From an uncultured Clostridia bacterium (GTDB lineage: Bacteria; Bacillota; Clostridia; Christensenellales; Christensenellaceae), in the NCBI GenBank assembly GCA_947063485.1, contig CAMSSU010000001.1, forward strand, positions 1 to 64,000: 64,000 nucleotides of DNA, given 5' to 3'. Below the pieces are notes generated by a model that was not told the origin of the DNA, made no database searches, and saw only the letters and a program-made list of their open reading frames with translations. Positions within the stretch are counted from its first letter, which is position 1, and every line of letters begins with the position of its first letter. Shown here in pieces: positions 1 to 7,774 of this stretch. The translations under genes were made by a program, and so were the position numbers.

Positions 1-27
1 GCATTCTATTTAACAAGCGCATAAAGT

Positions 28-145
28 TTCCGGTGGCGATAGCTAAGAGGATACACCTGTTCCCATCCCGAACACAGAAGTTAAGCTCTTATACGCCGAA
101 GGTACTGCACTGGCAACGGTGTGGGAGACTAGGTAGCTGCCGGTT
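28..145 (+). rRNA. rrf: 5S ribosomal RNA
   Basis: The segment carries the hallmark 5S core (CCCATCCCGAACACAGAAGT, followed by TTAAGC) and the late GTGTGGGAGACTAGGTAG block. The first and last bases can pair (CCGG at 30-33 with CCGG at 140-143), giving the usual length of about 118 nt. It is the RNA of the large-subunit central protuberance. No 23S 3' end is visible in the 27 bases before it, so it may close an rRNA operon that lies upstream or stand alone. Confidence 0.95.
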
Positions 146-154
146 TCTATTTTT

Positions 155-184
155 AGAGATTCTCTTTTGAGAATCTCTTTTTTT
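155..184 (+). terminator. intrinsic terminator after 5S rRNA
   Basis: Perfect 10-bp stem AGAGATTCTC / GAGAATCTCT with a TTTT loop, followed directly by a T run. It ends the 5S transcript. Confidence 0.9.
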
Positions 185-236
185 GCTTCTTTACTATCGT
201 TAGGCCGCCATTATCCTGCGTTATGTGGCGACCGCA

Positions 237-265
237 TTGACGCTGCTCCATCCCGCACTTATTAT
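237..265 (+). promoter_or_regulatory. sigma-A-type promoter for the gene at 314
   Basis: TTGACG (237-242) and TATTAT (260-265) are separated by 17 bp, about 50 bp before the start codon at 314. Confidence 0.5.
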
Positions 266-313
266 AGAAACATCCATAAATGGAAAATAGTGTAATAAAT
301 GGGAGATAGGGAA

Positions 314-1381
314 ATGGAATGGCTTGGTCAAAAGTGGGTCTGCATCTTGTTTTTGGTTCTATTCCCGCCGCTGGGCATCTATCTGCTATGGAAATATCAA
401 TTGGAATGGGGCAGGAGGCTCAAAATTGGGGCGACAGCGGCCAGCGCCCTCTGGTGTGCGGCGCTTTTGGCTTCAGGGCTTTCACGGCCGGTTTTGCCGG
501 CAAAAATTAGCCTTTTAAGCCAGGAAGTTAAAATTGGCCTTGGGGAAACGGTGGAAGTGGAGCTTGCGCTTGCGCCCGAATCTGCGGAGCCATCCGAACT
601 GGTCACCTGGATCAGCGATGCCAGTGTAGTGACGCCCTCGCTTAAGCGGAAAAGCGAAGGCGTATACTGCTATGAGCTGCGCGCAGGGCAGGAGGGCAAT
701 GCGGATTTCATGGTCTACTGCGGCAAAGTGCAGTCCAATGCGGTCAAGATCCATGTGCTGGATCGCGAAAAAATGGAGAGCCAGGCTTTCGCGGCCGAGC
801 AGGCCATTGTGCAGATTGGCGAAGTAACCCTGCAAAGCGGCGAGGCGATTCTCATCGCCCGGCAGGCCTATGATGCGTTGGGGGAAGATGCGGCGGCGCT
901 TGTGAGCAATTATGGCGACTTGCTGGCGGCAGAACAGGCGCTTCGGCAGCTTCAGGAGGAGGCCTGGAGGCAGGCGGAGGAGGCGCAGAACAAGATAGAC
1001 GCGATCGGTGAGGTTGGGCTGGAGAGCGAGGACGCCATCACTGCGGCCAGAGAATATTATAATAGCCTGCCGGAAGCAGTTCGCCCCTTGGTCAAGAACT
1101 ACCAGGCGCTGGAGCAGGCTGAGCGGCTTTTGGAGCAAAAGAAAGCAGAAGAGGCGCAGGCGGCGGAAGAGCCGGGAAAGCCAAAGCCTTCCTCCCCGGC
1201 CGCCCAGGAGTCGGAACCCTCTTCCAAACCAAGCGATTCGGGAAGAATTGTTTACTGGGTTCTCAAGGGAAAAAAGTATCACACGACTGACGGCTGCCCG
1301 ACCCTTGCACGTTCCAAGAAAATTTACTCGGGCACCATCAGCCAGGCAGGCGGGAGAGACCTCTGCAAAGTATGCGGGTAA
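314..1381 (+). CDS. membrane-anchored extracytoplasmic protein with tandem helical repeats and C-terminal Cys motif
   Basis: A 355-residue protein of unknown role. Two hydrophobic segments lie at about residues 7-26 and 36-56. A beta-rich, Ig-like stretch follows (about 63-150). Then come two tandem helical units of roughly 55 residues that share the pattern IGEV-x-L-x-S-x-x-AI-x-x-AR-x-x-Y and end near NY-x-x-L. A Pro/Ser-rich linker leads to a C-terminal module (about 312-355) with KYHTTDGCPTL, a YSGT motif and a final CKVCG. This tail resembles small Cys motifs (CPTL...CxxC) found at the ends of clostridial surface proteins. An ATG at 299 is in frame, but 314 is chosen because GGGAG (301-305) sits 8 nt before it. 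The gene is monocistronic, and the family assignment is inference. Confidence 0.75.
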   Translation: MEWLGQKWVCILFLVLFPPLGIYLLWKYQLEWGRRLKIGATAASALWCAALLASGLSRPVLPAKISLLSQEVKIGLGETVEVELALAPESAEPSELVTWISDASVVTPSLKRKSEGVYCYELRAGQEGNADFMVYCGKVQSNAVKIHVLDREKMESQAFAAEQAIVQIGEVTLQSGEAILIARQAYDALGEDAAALVSNYGDLLAAEQALRQLQEEAWRQAEEAQNKIDAIGEVGLESEDAITAAREYYNSLPEAVRPLVKNYQALEQAERLLEQKKAEEAQAAEEPGKPKPSSPAAQESEPSSKPSDSGRIVYWVLKGKKYHTTDGCPTLARSKKIYSGTISQAGGRDLCKVCG

Positions 1382-1427
1382 CTGGCGGTACTTTGCGAAT
1401 ATGCCCAGCCTCTACAGAGGAAAGCAG

Positions 1428-1476
1428 ATTCTGTTTGCATTTGGCAGAGGGATGGAGAGCCTTTGCCAAACAGAAT
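1428..1476. repeat. long imperfect hairpin between convergent genes
   Basis: ATTCTGTTTG (1428-1437) is the exact reverse complement of CAAACAGAAT (1467-1476). Inside, GCAGAGG (1444-1450) pairs with CCTTTGC (1460-1466) through one G-U, leaving a 6-nt bulge and a 9-nt loop. No T run follows, so it is not a standard terminator. Confidence 0.6.
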
Positions 1477-1559
1477 GCCCGCCGTTCACACACGGCTGTA
1501 TTCTCTGCTTGTCGTCCCCATGTAAGATCGGACACCATTTTGCCCAATTTAAAGAAAGC

Positions 1560-1585
1560 GCAAGCCAGTCAGCTTGCTCTTTTTG
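1560..1585 (+). terminator. terminator after the gene at 314-1381
   Basis: Stem GCAAGC / GCTTGC with a CAGTCA loop, followed by TCTTTTTG. It lies just before the convergent acetyltransferase gene. Confidence 0.55.
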
Positions 1586-1599
1586 CGCTTTCCATGCCT

Positions 1600-2250
1600 C
1601 TATTTGCGGCATTCGCCGCCCTCTAGGCTCTTGGTATAGAGAAAGTGATTTTCTTTTTTGGGCCCGTTCGCGCTCTGATAGCAGACGCATTTTTCTGCAA
1701 TGCGCCGATAGCCCTTTTTCTGGTAAAAGCCGTAATTGCAGCTGGTATCTGTAAAAAGATAGAGATTTTGGCAGCCGCTTTGCCGCATGAACTGATAGAA
1801 ACGCCGCAGCAGCGCGCTGCCAATGCCGTGCCGCTGGATGCGCGGGTCTGTGATGAACAGCACCAGTTCGCCGTCGAACTCCTTCTTTGCGGAGCGCAGC
1901 AGTGCCCGGTCTGCGCGGGTTTCGGCCAGATTGTTGCGCAGAATGCGCCGGCCGCTCGGGTATGCCAAAAGTTTTGCCTTGTTCCAGAGCAGGGGCGCCA
2001 GGAAGCGCAGCTTGCCCGGCAGATAGGGCAGATACTTGCTCCTGCCCAGGATGACGCCCACGACCTCGCCTTGCCGGATGGCAAGACAGCTGTAGTTTTG
2101 TTCGGATAGATAGTGGTAGAGCTGAATTTTGCGCAGTGCACGCTCGATGGGCGCGGGATAGCTTGTTTTTCCGCCCCAGGTCTTTCGTATGAGTGTTTCC
2201 AGTTTTGCGTAGTCCGCCCGGGTAACCTGGCGGAACTTTATTTGATCCAT
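1600..2250 (-). CDS. GNAT family N-acetyltransferase
   Basis: A 216-residue GNAT-fold protein that should transfer an acetyl group from acetyl-CoA; the substrate is unknown. The acetyl-CoA-binding segment is seen as ITDPRIQRHGIGSALLRRF at about residues 133-151, and the typical NLYLFTDTSCNYGFYQKKGYRR end of the fold follows. The start is supported by GAGGAGG 4 nt upstream. It is divergent from the MerR-type gene at 2343. The intervening 92 bp hold a MerR-type 19-bp-spacer promoter pointing at this gene, so it is the best candidate target of that regulator. A drug or toxic small-molecule substrate would fit that arrangement but is inference. Confidence 0.85.
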   Translation of the reverse strand: MDQIKFRQVTRADYAKLETLIRKTWGGKTSYPAPIERALRKIQLYHYLSEQNYSCLAIRQGEVVGVILGRSKYLPYLPGKLRFLAPLLWNKAKLLAYPSGRRILRNNLAETRADRALLRSAKKEFDGELVLFITDPRIQRHGIGSALLRRFYQFMRQSGCQNLYLFTDTSCNYGFYQKKGYRRIAEKCVCYQSANGPKKENHFLYTKSLEGGECRK

Positions 2251-2272
2251 AAATCCTCCTCGTTTATTTGCC

Positions 2273-2301
2273 TTGCACTTCAGGCCGTCTAGCTTTAGAA
2301 T
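2273..2301 (+). promoter_or_regulatory. promoter for merR-family gene
   Basis: TTGCAC (2273-2278), a 17-bp spacer, then TAGAAT (2296-2301). The -10 base pairs are shared with the opposing promoter for the acetyltransferase. Confidence 0.55.
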
Positions 2302-2327
2302 AGAGTATGGGGTAACCCAATAGTCAA
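2297..2327 (-). promoter_or_regulatory. MerR-type promoter/operator driving the acetyltransferase
   Basis: On the minus strand, TTGACT (complement of 2322-2327) and TATTCT (complement of 2297-2302) are 19 bp apart. The spacer holds a near-perfect dyad, TATTGGG-TTA-CCCCATA. A stretched 19-bp spacer containing the operator is the known signature of MerR-activated promoters. Confidence 0.65.
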
Positions 2328-2342
2328 GGGGCGAAGAGAATT

Positions 2343-3188
2343 ATGTACGAAAATTCACAAATTTATTTTACCACGGGCGAATTCGCCCGGCTTTGCGGCG
2401 TCCGGAAAGACACGCTTTTTCACTACGACCAAGTTGGCATTTTAAGGCCGGAGATCGTGCGGGAAAACGGCTACCGCTATTATTCCATCAACCAGTTTTT
2501 CCTGTTCGATATCATCTCTGCGCTCAAAAAGGCCGGGGCAACCCTGGGCGAAATCCGGGACTATATCGCCCGCAGAAGCCCGGAAGGCTTTCTGAAACTG
2601 CTGGAGGAAAAAAGCGCCTATCTCGCCCGGGAACAGCAGAAAATTGCCCAGGTACAGCGCTTTATCGCCAACACCCGGGAGCGCACGCAGAAGGGAATTG
2701 CCGCGGCCTGCGGCCGGGCGCGGGTGGAGCAATGCCCGGAGGAATACTTCATCGTCGTGCGCATCGATTCGGCCGAGCAGGGCTCGACCAAGAACCACAT
2801 GCCCAAAATCCGGGATCACTTCCAGTTTTGCGATGAGCATATGGTGGGCGATGAGCTTCCCTTCGGGGCGATTATCGAGCAAAAGAACCTGGAAAAAGGC
2901 TGGTATAAGGAGAGCTGGTATTTCAGCCGGGTGGATCGGCAGTATGGGGGAGAGCGGTTTTTTCAAAAGCCAGCGGGCAGCTATGCCATCATCGAGCACC
3001 GGGGCTCGTATGAGAGCATGGACGATTCCTATGAAGCCCTCAAAGCCTATATCGCAGAGCAGGGGCTGCGCATCTGCGGGCACGCCTATGAGCACGAGCT
3101 TTTGAGCTACTTTGCCGTGCCGGATCCCAGCGAATATGTCATCCAAATCTGCATTCAGGTGGAGCCGGAGGCGCATGGGCGCAGATAA
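2343..3188 (+). CDS. MerR family transcriptional regulator with GyrI-like effector domain
   Basis: A 281-residue, BmrR-like two-domain regulator. Residues 1-75 form the winged helix (FTTGEFARLCGVRKDTLFHYDQVGIL, then YRYYSINQ). Residues about 80-115 form the dimerising coiled coil. Residues about 125-277 match the GyrI-like small-molecule-binding fold, ending in YFAVPDPSEYVIQICIQVE. Such proteins bind hydrophobic cations or similar ligands and untwist promoters with 19-bp spacers. One such promoter lies immediately upstream and faces the divergent acetyltransferase, and its -10 overlaps the promoter of this gene, suggesting autoregulation. The ribosome binding site is weak (GAAGAG). Confidence 0.9.
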   Translation: MYENSQIYFTTGEFARLCGVRKDTLFHYDQVGILRPEIVRENGYRYYSINQFFLFDIISALKKAGATLGEIRDYIARRSPEGFLKLLEEKSAYLAREQQKIAQVQRFIANTRERTQKGIAAACGRARVEQCPEEYFIVVRIDSAEQGSTKNHMPKIRDHFQFCDEHMVGDELPFGAIIEQKNLEKGWYKESWYFSRVDRQYGGERFFQKPAGSYAIIEHRGSYESMDDSYEALKAYIAEQGLRICGHAYEHELLSYFAVPDPSEYVIQICIQVEPEAHGRR

Positions 3189-3265
3189 GGCGCCCGCAGA
3201 TGGGCCCAGCGGCGCAAAAAAGGGTGCAGTGGCCCGCGCCCGGCGCTTCAGGCAACATTTACAGC

Positions 3266-3294
3266 TTTACAGCAATCTGAATACCAGATATAAT
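3266..3294 (+). promoter_or_regulatory. promoter for tmk operon
   Basis: TTTACA (3266-3271), a 17-bp spacer, then TATAAT (3289-3294), 30 bp before tmk. Confidence 0.7.
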
Positions 3295-3323
3295 TTTAGT
3301 GAGAGAAAAACGGTGGTATACGC

Positions 3324-3962
3324 ATGAAACGAGGATTGTTTTTGACATTGGAAGGCGTAGACGGCTGCGGTAAATCTACGCAGCTGGCCTTTCTGACCGA
3401 ATATTTGAAGCAAAAAGGGCTGGACGTGCTGCTGACCCGGGAGCCGGGGGGCTGCGCCATCCCGGAGCAGGTGCGGGAAATTTTGCTGAATCCGGAAAAT
3501 AAGCAAATGTCTGCCGAGACCGAGATGCTGCTCTATGCTGCTGCCCGCACGCAGCATATTGCAGAGAAAATTCTGCCGGCGCTGGAGGCGGGCAGGGTTG
3601 TGCTCTGCGACCGCTATTTGGATTCCAGCATCGCCTACCAGGGCTATGGCCGGGGGCTGGGCGAGGAGAGAGTGCGGCAAATCAACTGGTATGCCCAGGA
3701 GCACTGCCTGCCCGACGCGACCTTCCTCTTCCTGCTGGAGGTGGACCGCTCGTTTGAGCGCATCCGGCAGGGGCGGGAGAGCACGGATCGCCTGGAGCAG
3801 GAGAGCCGCGGTTTCTTTGAGCGGGTGGATTTTGGGTTTCACAGGCTGGCCCAGCAGGAGAAGCGCATCCGCGTCATCGATGCGGCCAGGAGCGTGGAGC
3901 AGGTCTGGGCGGAACTGCGGGAAAAGGTGGACGAGGTTTTAGAGCAGTGGCAAGGTATATAG
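3324..3962 (+). CDS. tmk: thymidylate kinase
   Basis: Phosphorylates dTMP to dTDP with ATP in the cytosol, the step common to de novo and salvage dTTP synthesis. The 212-residue length is normal. The P-loop GVDGCGKST is at residues 11-19, the DRY motif within CDRYLDSSIAYQGYGRG at 95-111, and an Arg-rich LID region near 146-166. It is first in a tight tmk-holB-ricT run; holB begins 16 bp before its stop, implying translational coupling. The same order is found in B. subtilis. Confidence 0.97.
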   Translation: MKRGLFLTLEGVDGCGKSTQLAFLTEYLKQKGLDVLLTREPGGCAIPEQVREILLNPENKQMSAETEMLLYAAARTQHIAEKILPALEAGRVVLCDRYLDSSIAYQGYGRGLGEERVRQINWYAQEHCLPDATFLFLLEVDRSFERIRQGRESTDRLEQESRGFFERVDFGFHRLAQQEKRIRVIDAARSVEQVWAELREKVDEVLEQWQGI

Positions 3963-4915
3963 GGCAGCAGGAGCGGGCTGTGCACCGGGATATCTTAGAG
4001 GGGCGCATGGCCGCGGCCTACCTGGTGACCTCGGCAGGAGAGGAAGACGCGCATCTGGCGGCCCGGGAGATCGTACAGCGGATTTTCTGCGAGAAAAAAA
4101 CGGCCTGCGGGGCCTGCCTGGCCTGCCGCAAGTTTGAGGCCGGCAACCTGATAGACTATCTGGAAATCGATGCCAAAGGCGGCATCAAGATGGAGGAGGT
4201 GCGCCGCATCCCCGAGTTTTTGGCCAACCGGGCGCAGGAAGGCGGGGCAAGGTGCATTTTCCTCAAAAATGCGGACGAGCTGACCGTGCAGGAGCAGAAC
4301 TATCTGCTCAAAAGCCTGGAAGAGCCGGCGGCGGGCGTGGTGTTCGTGCTCTCTGCGGCCCAGGGTGAGCGCCTGCTGCCCACGGTGCGCTCCCGGTGCA
4401 TCGAAATCCGCATCCGGCCCATCCCCAAAAAGGAGCTGGAGCGCCAGCTGGAGCAGAGCATGGGCGGGGAGCAGGCCGCGTTTGCGGCGGCATGGTCGGG
4501 CGGCTCCTATGCTCAGGCGCAGAAGATCGCCGGCGATCAGGAACTGGCGGAGGTGCGCCAAAGCGCGGCAAAAGTCTGCATCCGCCTGGCGACTAAGAAG
4601 AACCCCTCTGTTTTCGAGATGGAGAAGGAGATCATGCGCCAGGAAGCGCGCATGGACGAGGTTTTCTACGCCATGGCCACGCTCATGCGCGATGCCATCT
4701 ACCATCAGGCGGGCAGTTTGCCGCTGATGAACCCGGATGATCTGGATACAGTGCGAATTCTGGCAGAGCGTTTTACAAAGGCGCAGCTCTACGGTATAAT
4801 GAAACTAGCATTGGAGCGCTGTGAGCGAAAGCGGCGCTATCCGCAGGTGCGCAGCAAGCTCATCATCATGGGGCTGCTGTTTGATATATTGGAGGTAAAG
4901 GCGAAAAGTGTCTGA
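3947..4915 (+). CDS. holB: DNA polymerase III subunit delta'
   Basis: Clamp-loader subunit that helps place the beta sliding clamp on DNA. In this 322-residue protein the zinc module is visible as Cys48, Cys54, Cys57 and Cys60. The nucleotide site region near residue 30 (TSAGEEDAH) lacks a proper Walker A lysine-threonine, as expected for the non-ATPase delta' subunit. The KSLEEP motif follows at about 122-130. It starts with GTG inside tmk, and the next gene (ricT) starts inside its own stop region, so the three form one operon. Confidence 0.93.
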   Translation: MARYIGQQERAVHRDILEGRMAAAYLVTSAGEEDAHLAAREIVQRIFCEKKTACGACLACRKFEAGNLIDYLEIDAKGGIKMEEVRRIPEFLANRAQEGGARCIFLKNADELTVQEQNYLLKSLEEPAAGVVFVLSAAQGERLLPTVRSRCIEIRIRPIPKKELERQLEQSMGGEQAAFAAAWSGGSYAQAQKIAGDQELAEVRQSAAKVCIRLATKKNPSVFEMEKEIMRQEARMDEVFYAMATLMRDAIYHQAGSLPLMNPDDLDTVRILAERFTKAQLYGIMKLALERCERKRRYPQVRSKLIIMGLLFDILEVKAKSV

Positions 4916-5921
4916 CAAGGTGATAGGAGTCCGGTTCAAAAAGGCCGGCAAGATATACTATTTCAACCCGCTGAGCATCCCCTTCGAGGCGGGCGAGGGC
5001 GTCATTGTAGAGACGTCCCGGGGCATCGAGTTTGGCGAGGTGGTCATCGGCGCGCGGGAGATCGAGCAAAAAGAGCTGCAAAAGCCTCTGCGGCCGGTGA
5101 TCCGCCGGGCAGATGAGGAAGATTATGCCCGCATAGAGGCAAACCAGCGCAAGGAGAAAGAGGCGTTTGCCGTCTGCGAGGAGAAAATCAAAAAGCACGG
5201 CATGGATATGAAGCTGATCAACGTCGAATATACCTTCGACAACAGCAAAATCGTCTTCTATTTCACGGCCGAGGGCAGGGTGGATTTCCGGGAGCTGGTC
5301 AAAGATCTGGCGTCTGTCTTCAAAACGCGCATCGAGCTGCGGCAGATCGGTGTGCGCGATGAAACCAAAATGCTGGGCGGCTTGGGCCCCTGCGGCCGGC
5401 CGGCCTGCTGTGCCGAATTTCTGGGGGATTTCCAGCCGGTTTCCATCAAGATGGCGAAGGAGCAGAACCTCTCGCTCTCGCCGACCAAGATCAGCGGCCT
5501 CTGCGGCCGGCTGATGTGCTGCCTGGGGTATGAGCATGAGTATTATAAGGAGCTGGCCGCCATTCTGCCCCGCAACGGCAGCGAAGTGCAGACGCCGGAC
5601 GGCGCAGGCGTCGTCATGGAGTCCAACCCGCTGCGGCAGCTGGTGAAGGTGAAGATCGCGGTGGGCGATGAGTTCGATGTGCGCGAATACCCCGTCGGGG
5701 AAATTACCGTCCAGCGCCGGGGCAAGCGCCCGCCGGAAAAGCAGGATGCTCCGGAAAAAGGCAAAGAGGCGCCAAAGGCAAAAGAGCCCGCCCGGGCCGA
5801 GAAGGCGGAGGAGAAAAAGGCCGAAAAGCCGCGCCGCCAGGAGCGCTCCAGAAGGGGAGGCAGGCCGCCCCGCGGCCCTCGGCCGGAACGCCGGCAGGAG
5901 AGCCCAAAAGGAGAAATGTAG
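4908..5921 (+). CDS. ricT: PSP1-domain regulatory iron-sulfur protein RicT (YaaT)
   Basis: A 337-residue homologue of B. subtilis RicT/YaaT. There it forms a complex with RicA and RicF that binds [4Fe-4S] clusters and affects RNase Y-dependent mRNA processing, sporulation, competence and biofilm formation. The PSP1 core carries the conserved cysteines Cys162, Cys167, Cys168, Cys199, Cys204 and Cys205. Residues about 275-337 form a Lys/Glu/Arg/Pro-rich tail of low complexity. It starts with GTG, preceded by GGAGGT (4891-4896), and overlaps holB by 8 bp. A ferredoxin gene follows 77 bp downstream. Confidence 0.92.
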   Translation: MSDKVIGVRFKKAGKIYYFNPLSIPFEAGEGVIVETSRGIEFGEVVIGAREIEQKELQKPLRPVIRRADEEDYARIEANQRKEKEAFAVCEEKIKKHGMDMKLINVEYTFDNSKIVFYFTAEGRVDFRELVKDLASVFKTRIELRQIGVRDETKMLGGLGPCGRPACCAEFLGDFQPVSIKMAKEQNLSLSPTKISGLCGRLMCCLGYEHEYYKELAAILPRNGSEVQTPDGAGVVMESNPLRQLVKVKIAVGDEFDVREYPVGEITVQRRGKRPPEKQDAPEKGKEAPKAKEPARAEKAEEKKAEKPRRQERSRRGGRPPRGPRPERRQESPKGEM

Positions 5922-5998
5922 AAAATTGAAAAAAGATATTGCTTTTTAGTAGAAGCATGATAAAATAAAAGCGTCAATACTATAGGAGGTGCTTTCCC

Positions 5999-6169
5999 AT
6001 GGCATATAGAATTACAGACGAATGCATTAGCTGCGGCGCTTGCGCAGAGGCTTGCCCCGTTGAGGCAATCAAAGAGGGCGACGATATTTATGTGATCGAT
6101 CCGGATGTATGTATCGAATGCGGCAGCTGTGCAGCAACTTGCCCCAACGATGCAATCGTCGAGGAGTAA
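5999..6169 (+). CDS. 2[4Fe-4S] bacterial-type ferredoxin
   Basis: A 56-residue low-potential electron carrier. Two canonical cluster motifs are intact: Cys9, Cys12, Cys15, Cys19-Pro and Cys38, Cys41, Cys44, Cys48-Pro. Clostridial 2[4Fe-4S] ferredoxins are about 55 residues, so it is complete. An AGGAGGT ribosome binding site precedes the ATG. It is followed by its own terminator. Its place between ricT and trmN6 interrupts the order seen in Bacillus; whether it serves RicT or general anaerobic metabolism cannot be told from sequence. Confidence 0.95.
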   Translation: MAYRITDECISCGACAEACPVEAIKEGDDIYVIDPDVCIECGSCAATCPNDAIVEE

Positions 6170-6186
6170 AAAGCTGGAAAGGCAAA

Positions 6187-6214
6187 AAAGCCCGCGCGTG
6201 AGCACGGGCTTTTC
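6187..6214 (+). terminator. terminator after ferredoxin
   Basis: AAAGCCCG / CGGGCTTT stem with an inner GC / GC pair around a GTGA loop, followed by TTTTCT. Confidence 0.85.
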
Positions 6215-6228
6215 TATTTAGGGAAAAT

Positions 6229-6939
6229 ATGGAAAAGATAGAGGATCTGGGCTTTGCCGGCCTGCGGTTTCTCCAGAACGACGGCGTGTTCCGCTTCGGG
6301 ACGGATGCCGTCCTGCTGGCCTCTTTCGCCCAGGCCAAAAAGGGCGAGACGGTGGTGGATCTGGGGACGGGCAGCGGCATTCTGCCCGTTCTGCTCGCGG
6401 GAAGATGCGCGGCCAATTTCATCGGCATTGAACTGCAGGCGGCCGCGGCAGAGCTGGCCAGAAGGAACGTCGCCCTAAATGGGTTAGAGGGGCGCATCCG
6501 CATTCTGGAAGGGGATTTCCGGGAAATTTCCAAGAAAATTCCGCCGGTGCAGGCCGTGGTCGCGAACCCGCCCTACGATAAGCTGGGATCCGGCGGGCAG
6601 AGCCAGCAGGAGGCCATCCGCATCGCGCGGCACGAAGTCGCCTGCAATCTGCATGAGGTGGTGCAGAGCGCGGCGCGGCTGCTGCAGACGGGCGGGCGGT
6701 TTTATCTCATCCACCGGGCGGGCCGCCTGGCGGAAGTGATGCACGAGATGCGGCAGGCCAGGCTGGAACCCAAGCTTTTGCGCATGGTCGCCCCGGATGC
6801 CCAGGCAGAGCCAAACTATATTCTGATCAAGGGCGTGCGGGATGCGGCCGAGGGAATGCGCGTTTTGCCGCAGCTCAACATTTTGCAGCAGGGGGCCTAT
6901 ACGGCGGAACTGCGGTCGATTTACCATATGGAGGATTAG
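6229..6939 (+). CDS. tRNA1(Val) adenine-N6-methyltransferase-like protein (YabB/TrmN6 family)
   Basis: A 236-residue class I SAM-dependent methyltransferase. The SAM-binding loop DLGTGSG lies near residues 44-50. The catalytic NPPY at about 113-116 is typical of N6-adenine methyltransferases. Family members modify A37 of tRNA(Val), and the B. subtilis homologue yabB sits in the same relative place. It begins 14 bp after the ferredoxin terminator, and rsmI follows by 1 bp, so the pair is cotranscribed. Confidence 0.88.
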   Translation: MEKIEDLGFAGLRFLQNDGVFRFGTDAVLLASFAQAKKGETVVDLGTGSGILPVLLAGRCAANFIGIELQAAAAELARRNVALNGLEGRIRILEGDFREISKKIPPVQAVVANPPYDKLGSGGQSQQEAIRIARHEVACNLHEVVQSAARLLQTGGRFYLIHRAGRLAEVMHEMRQARLEPKLLRMVAPDAQAEPNYILIKGVRDAAEGMRVLPQLNILQQGAYTAELRSIYHMED

Positions 6940-6940
6940 C

Positions 6941-7774
6941 ATGGCCGGAAAACTGTATATTGTCTCGACACCTATCGGAAACCTGGGGGATATGACCCGG
7001 CGCGCAGCGGAGGTTTTAGAGGCGGCAGACTACATCGCGGCGGAGGATACGCGGCGCACGCTGGCGCTGTTAAACAGCCTTGGGATACGCGGCCGGCTGA
7101 TCAGCTGCCATGAGCACAGCGGCCAGGGGCGCATGGAGGAGATTCTCGCCCTGCTGGAAGGCGGAGCGGATGTTGCCCTCTGCACAGACGCCGGAACGCC
7201 CATCATCTCAGATCCCGGCGCGCCGCTGACGGCGCTGGCGGCAGAGCGGGGCATTGAAATTGTAAGCGTACCCGGGGCGTGCGCTGCCATTGCCGCGCTG
7301 ACGGTCTCGGCTATTCCGGCGGAAAAATTCGTGTTCGAGGGCTTCCTGCCCCGGGATAAGACGCGCCGGCAGGCCATGGAGACGGCCTGCTCGCATCCGT
7401 ATACGACAATCCTCTACGAGAGCCCGCATCAGCTTGGCCGAACGCTGAGCGAGCTGGCGAAAATCTGCCCGGATCGCCGGATGGCCCTCTGCAAAGAGCT
7501 GACCAAGCTGCACGAGAGCGTGCTGCGCGGAAGCGTCCGGGAGCTGGCGGAGCATTTTGCTGGCCATCAGCCCCGGGGCGAATATGTGCTGGTGCTGGCC
7601 GGGGCGCCGGAGGAGGCAAAAAAAGAAATCCCAGACGAGGAGATCGCGCTTCTCATCCGGGATTATGCCAAAAAAGGTATGAAAAACAAAGACGCCGCCA
7701 AAACTGCCGCCCAGCAGCTGGGCATCAATAAGAACAGAGCCTATGAAATTATGATAAAGACGCTGGGAAATTAG
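6941..7774 (+). CDS. rsmI: 16S rRNA (cytidine-1402 2'-O)-methyltransferase
   Basis: Methylates the ribose of C1402 in the ribosomal decoding centre. The 277-residue protein shows the tetrapyrrole-methylase fold signatures TPIGNLGDMT near the N-terminus, AEDTRRT, and the SAM-site run TDAGTPIISDPG. The ATG at 6941, 1 bp after the stop of trmN6, matches the conserved N-terminus MAGKLYIVSTPIGNL. The 3' end overlaps the convergent abrB-type gene by 4 bp. The likely terminator lies beyond that gene at 8107-8138. Confidence 0.95.
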   Translation: MAGKLYIVSTPIGNLGDMTRRAAEVLEAADYIAAEDTRRTLALLNSLGIRGRLISCHEHSGQGRMEEILALLEGGADVALCTDAGTPIISDPGAPLTALAAERGIEIVSVPGACAAIAALTVSAIPAEKFVFEGFLPRDKTRRQAMETACSHPYTTILYESPHQLGRTLSELAKICPDRRMALCKELTKLHESVLRGSVRELAEHFAGHQPRGEYVLVLAGAPEEAKKEIPDEEIALLIRDYAKKGMKNKDAAKTAAQQLGINKNRAYEIMIKTLGN

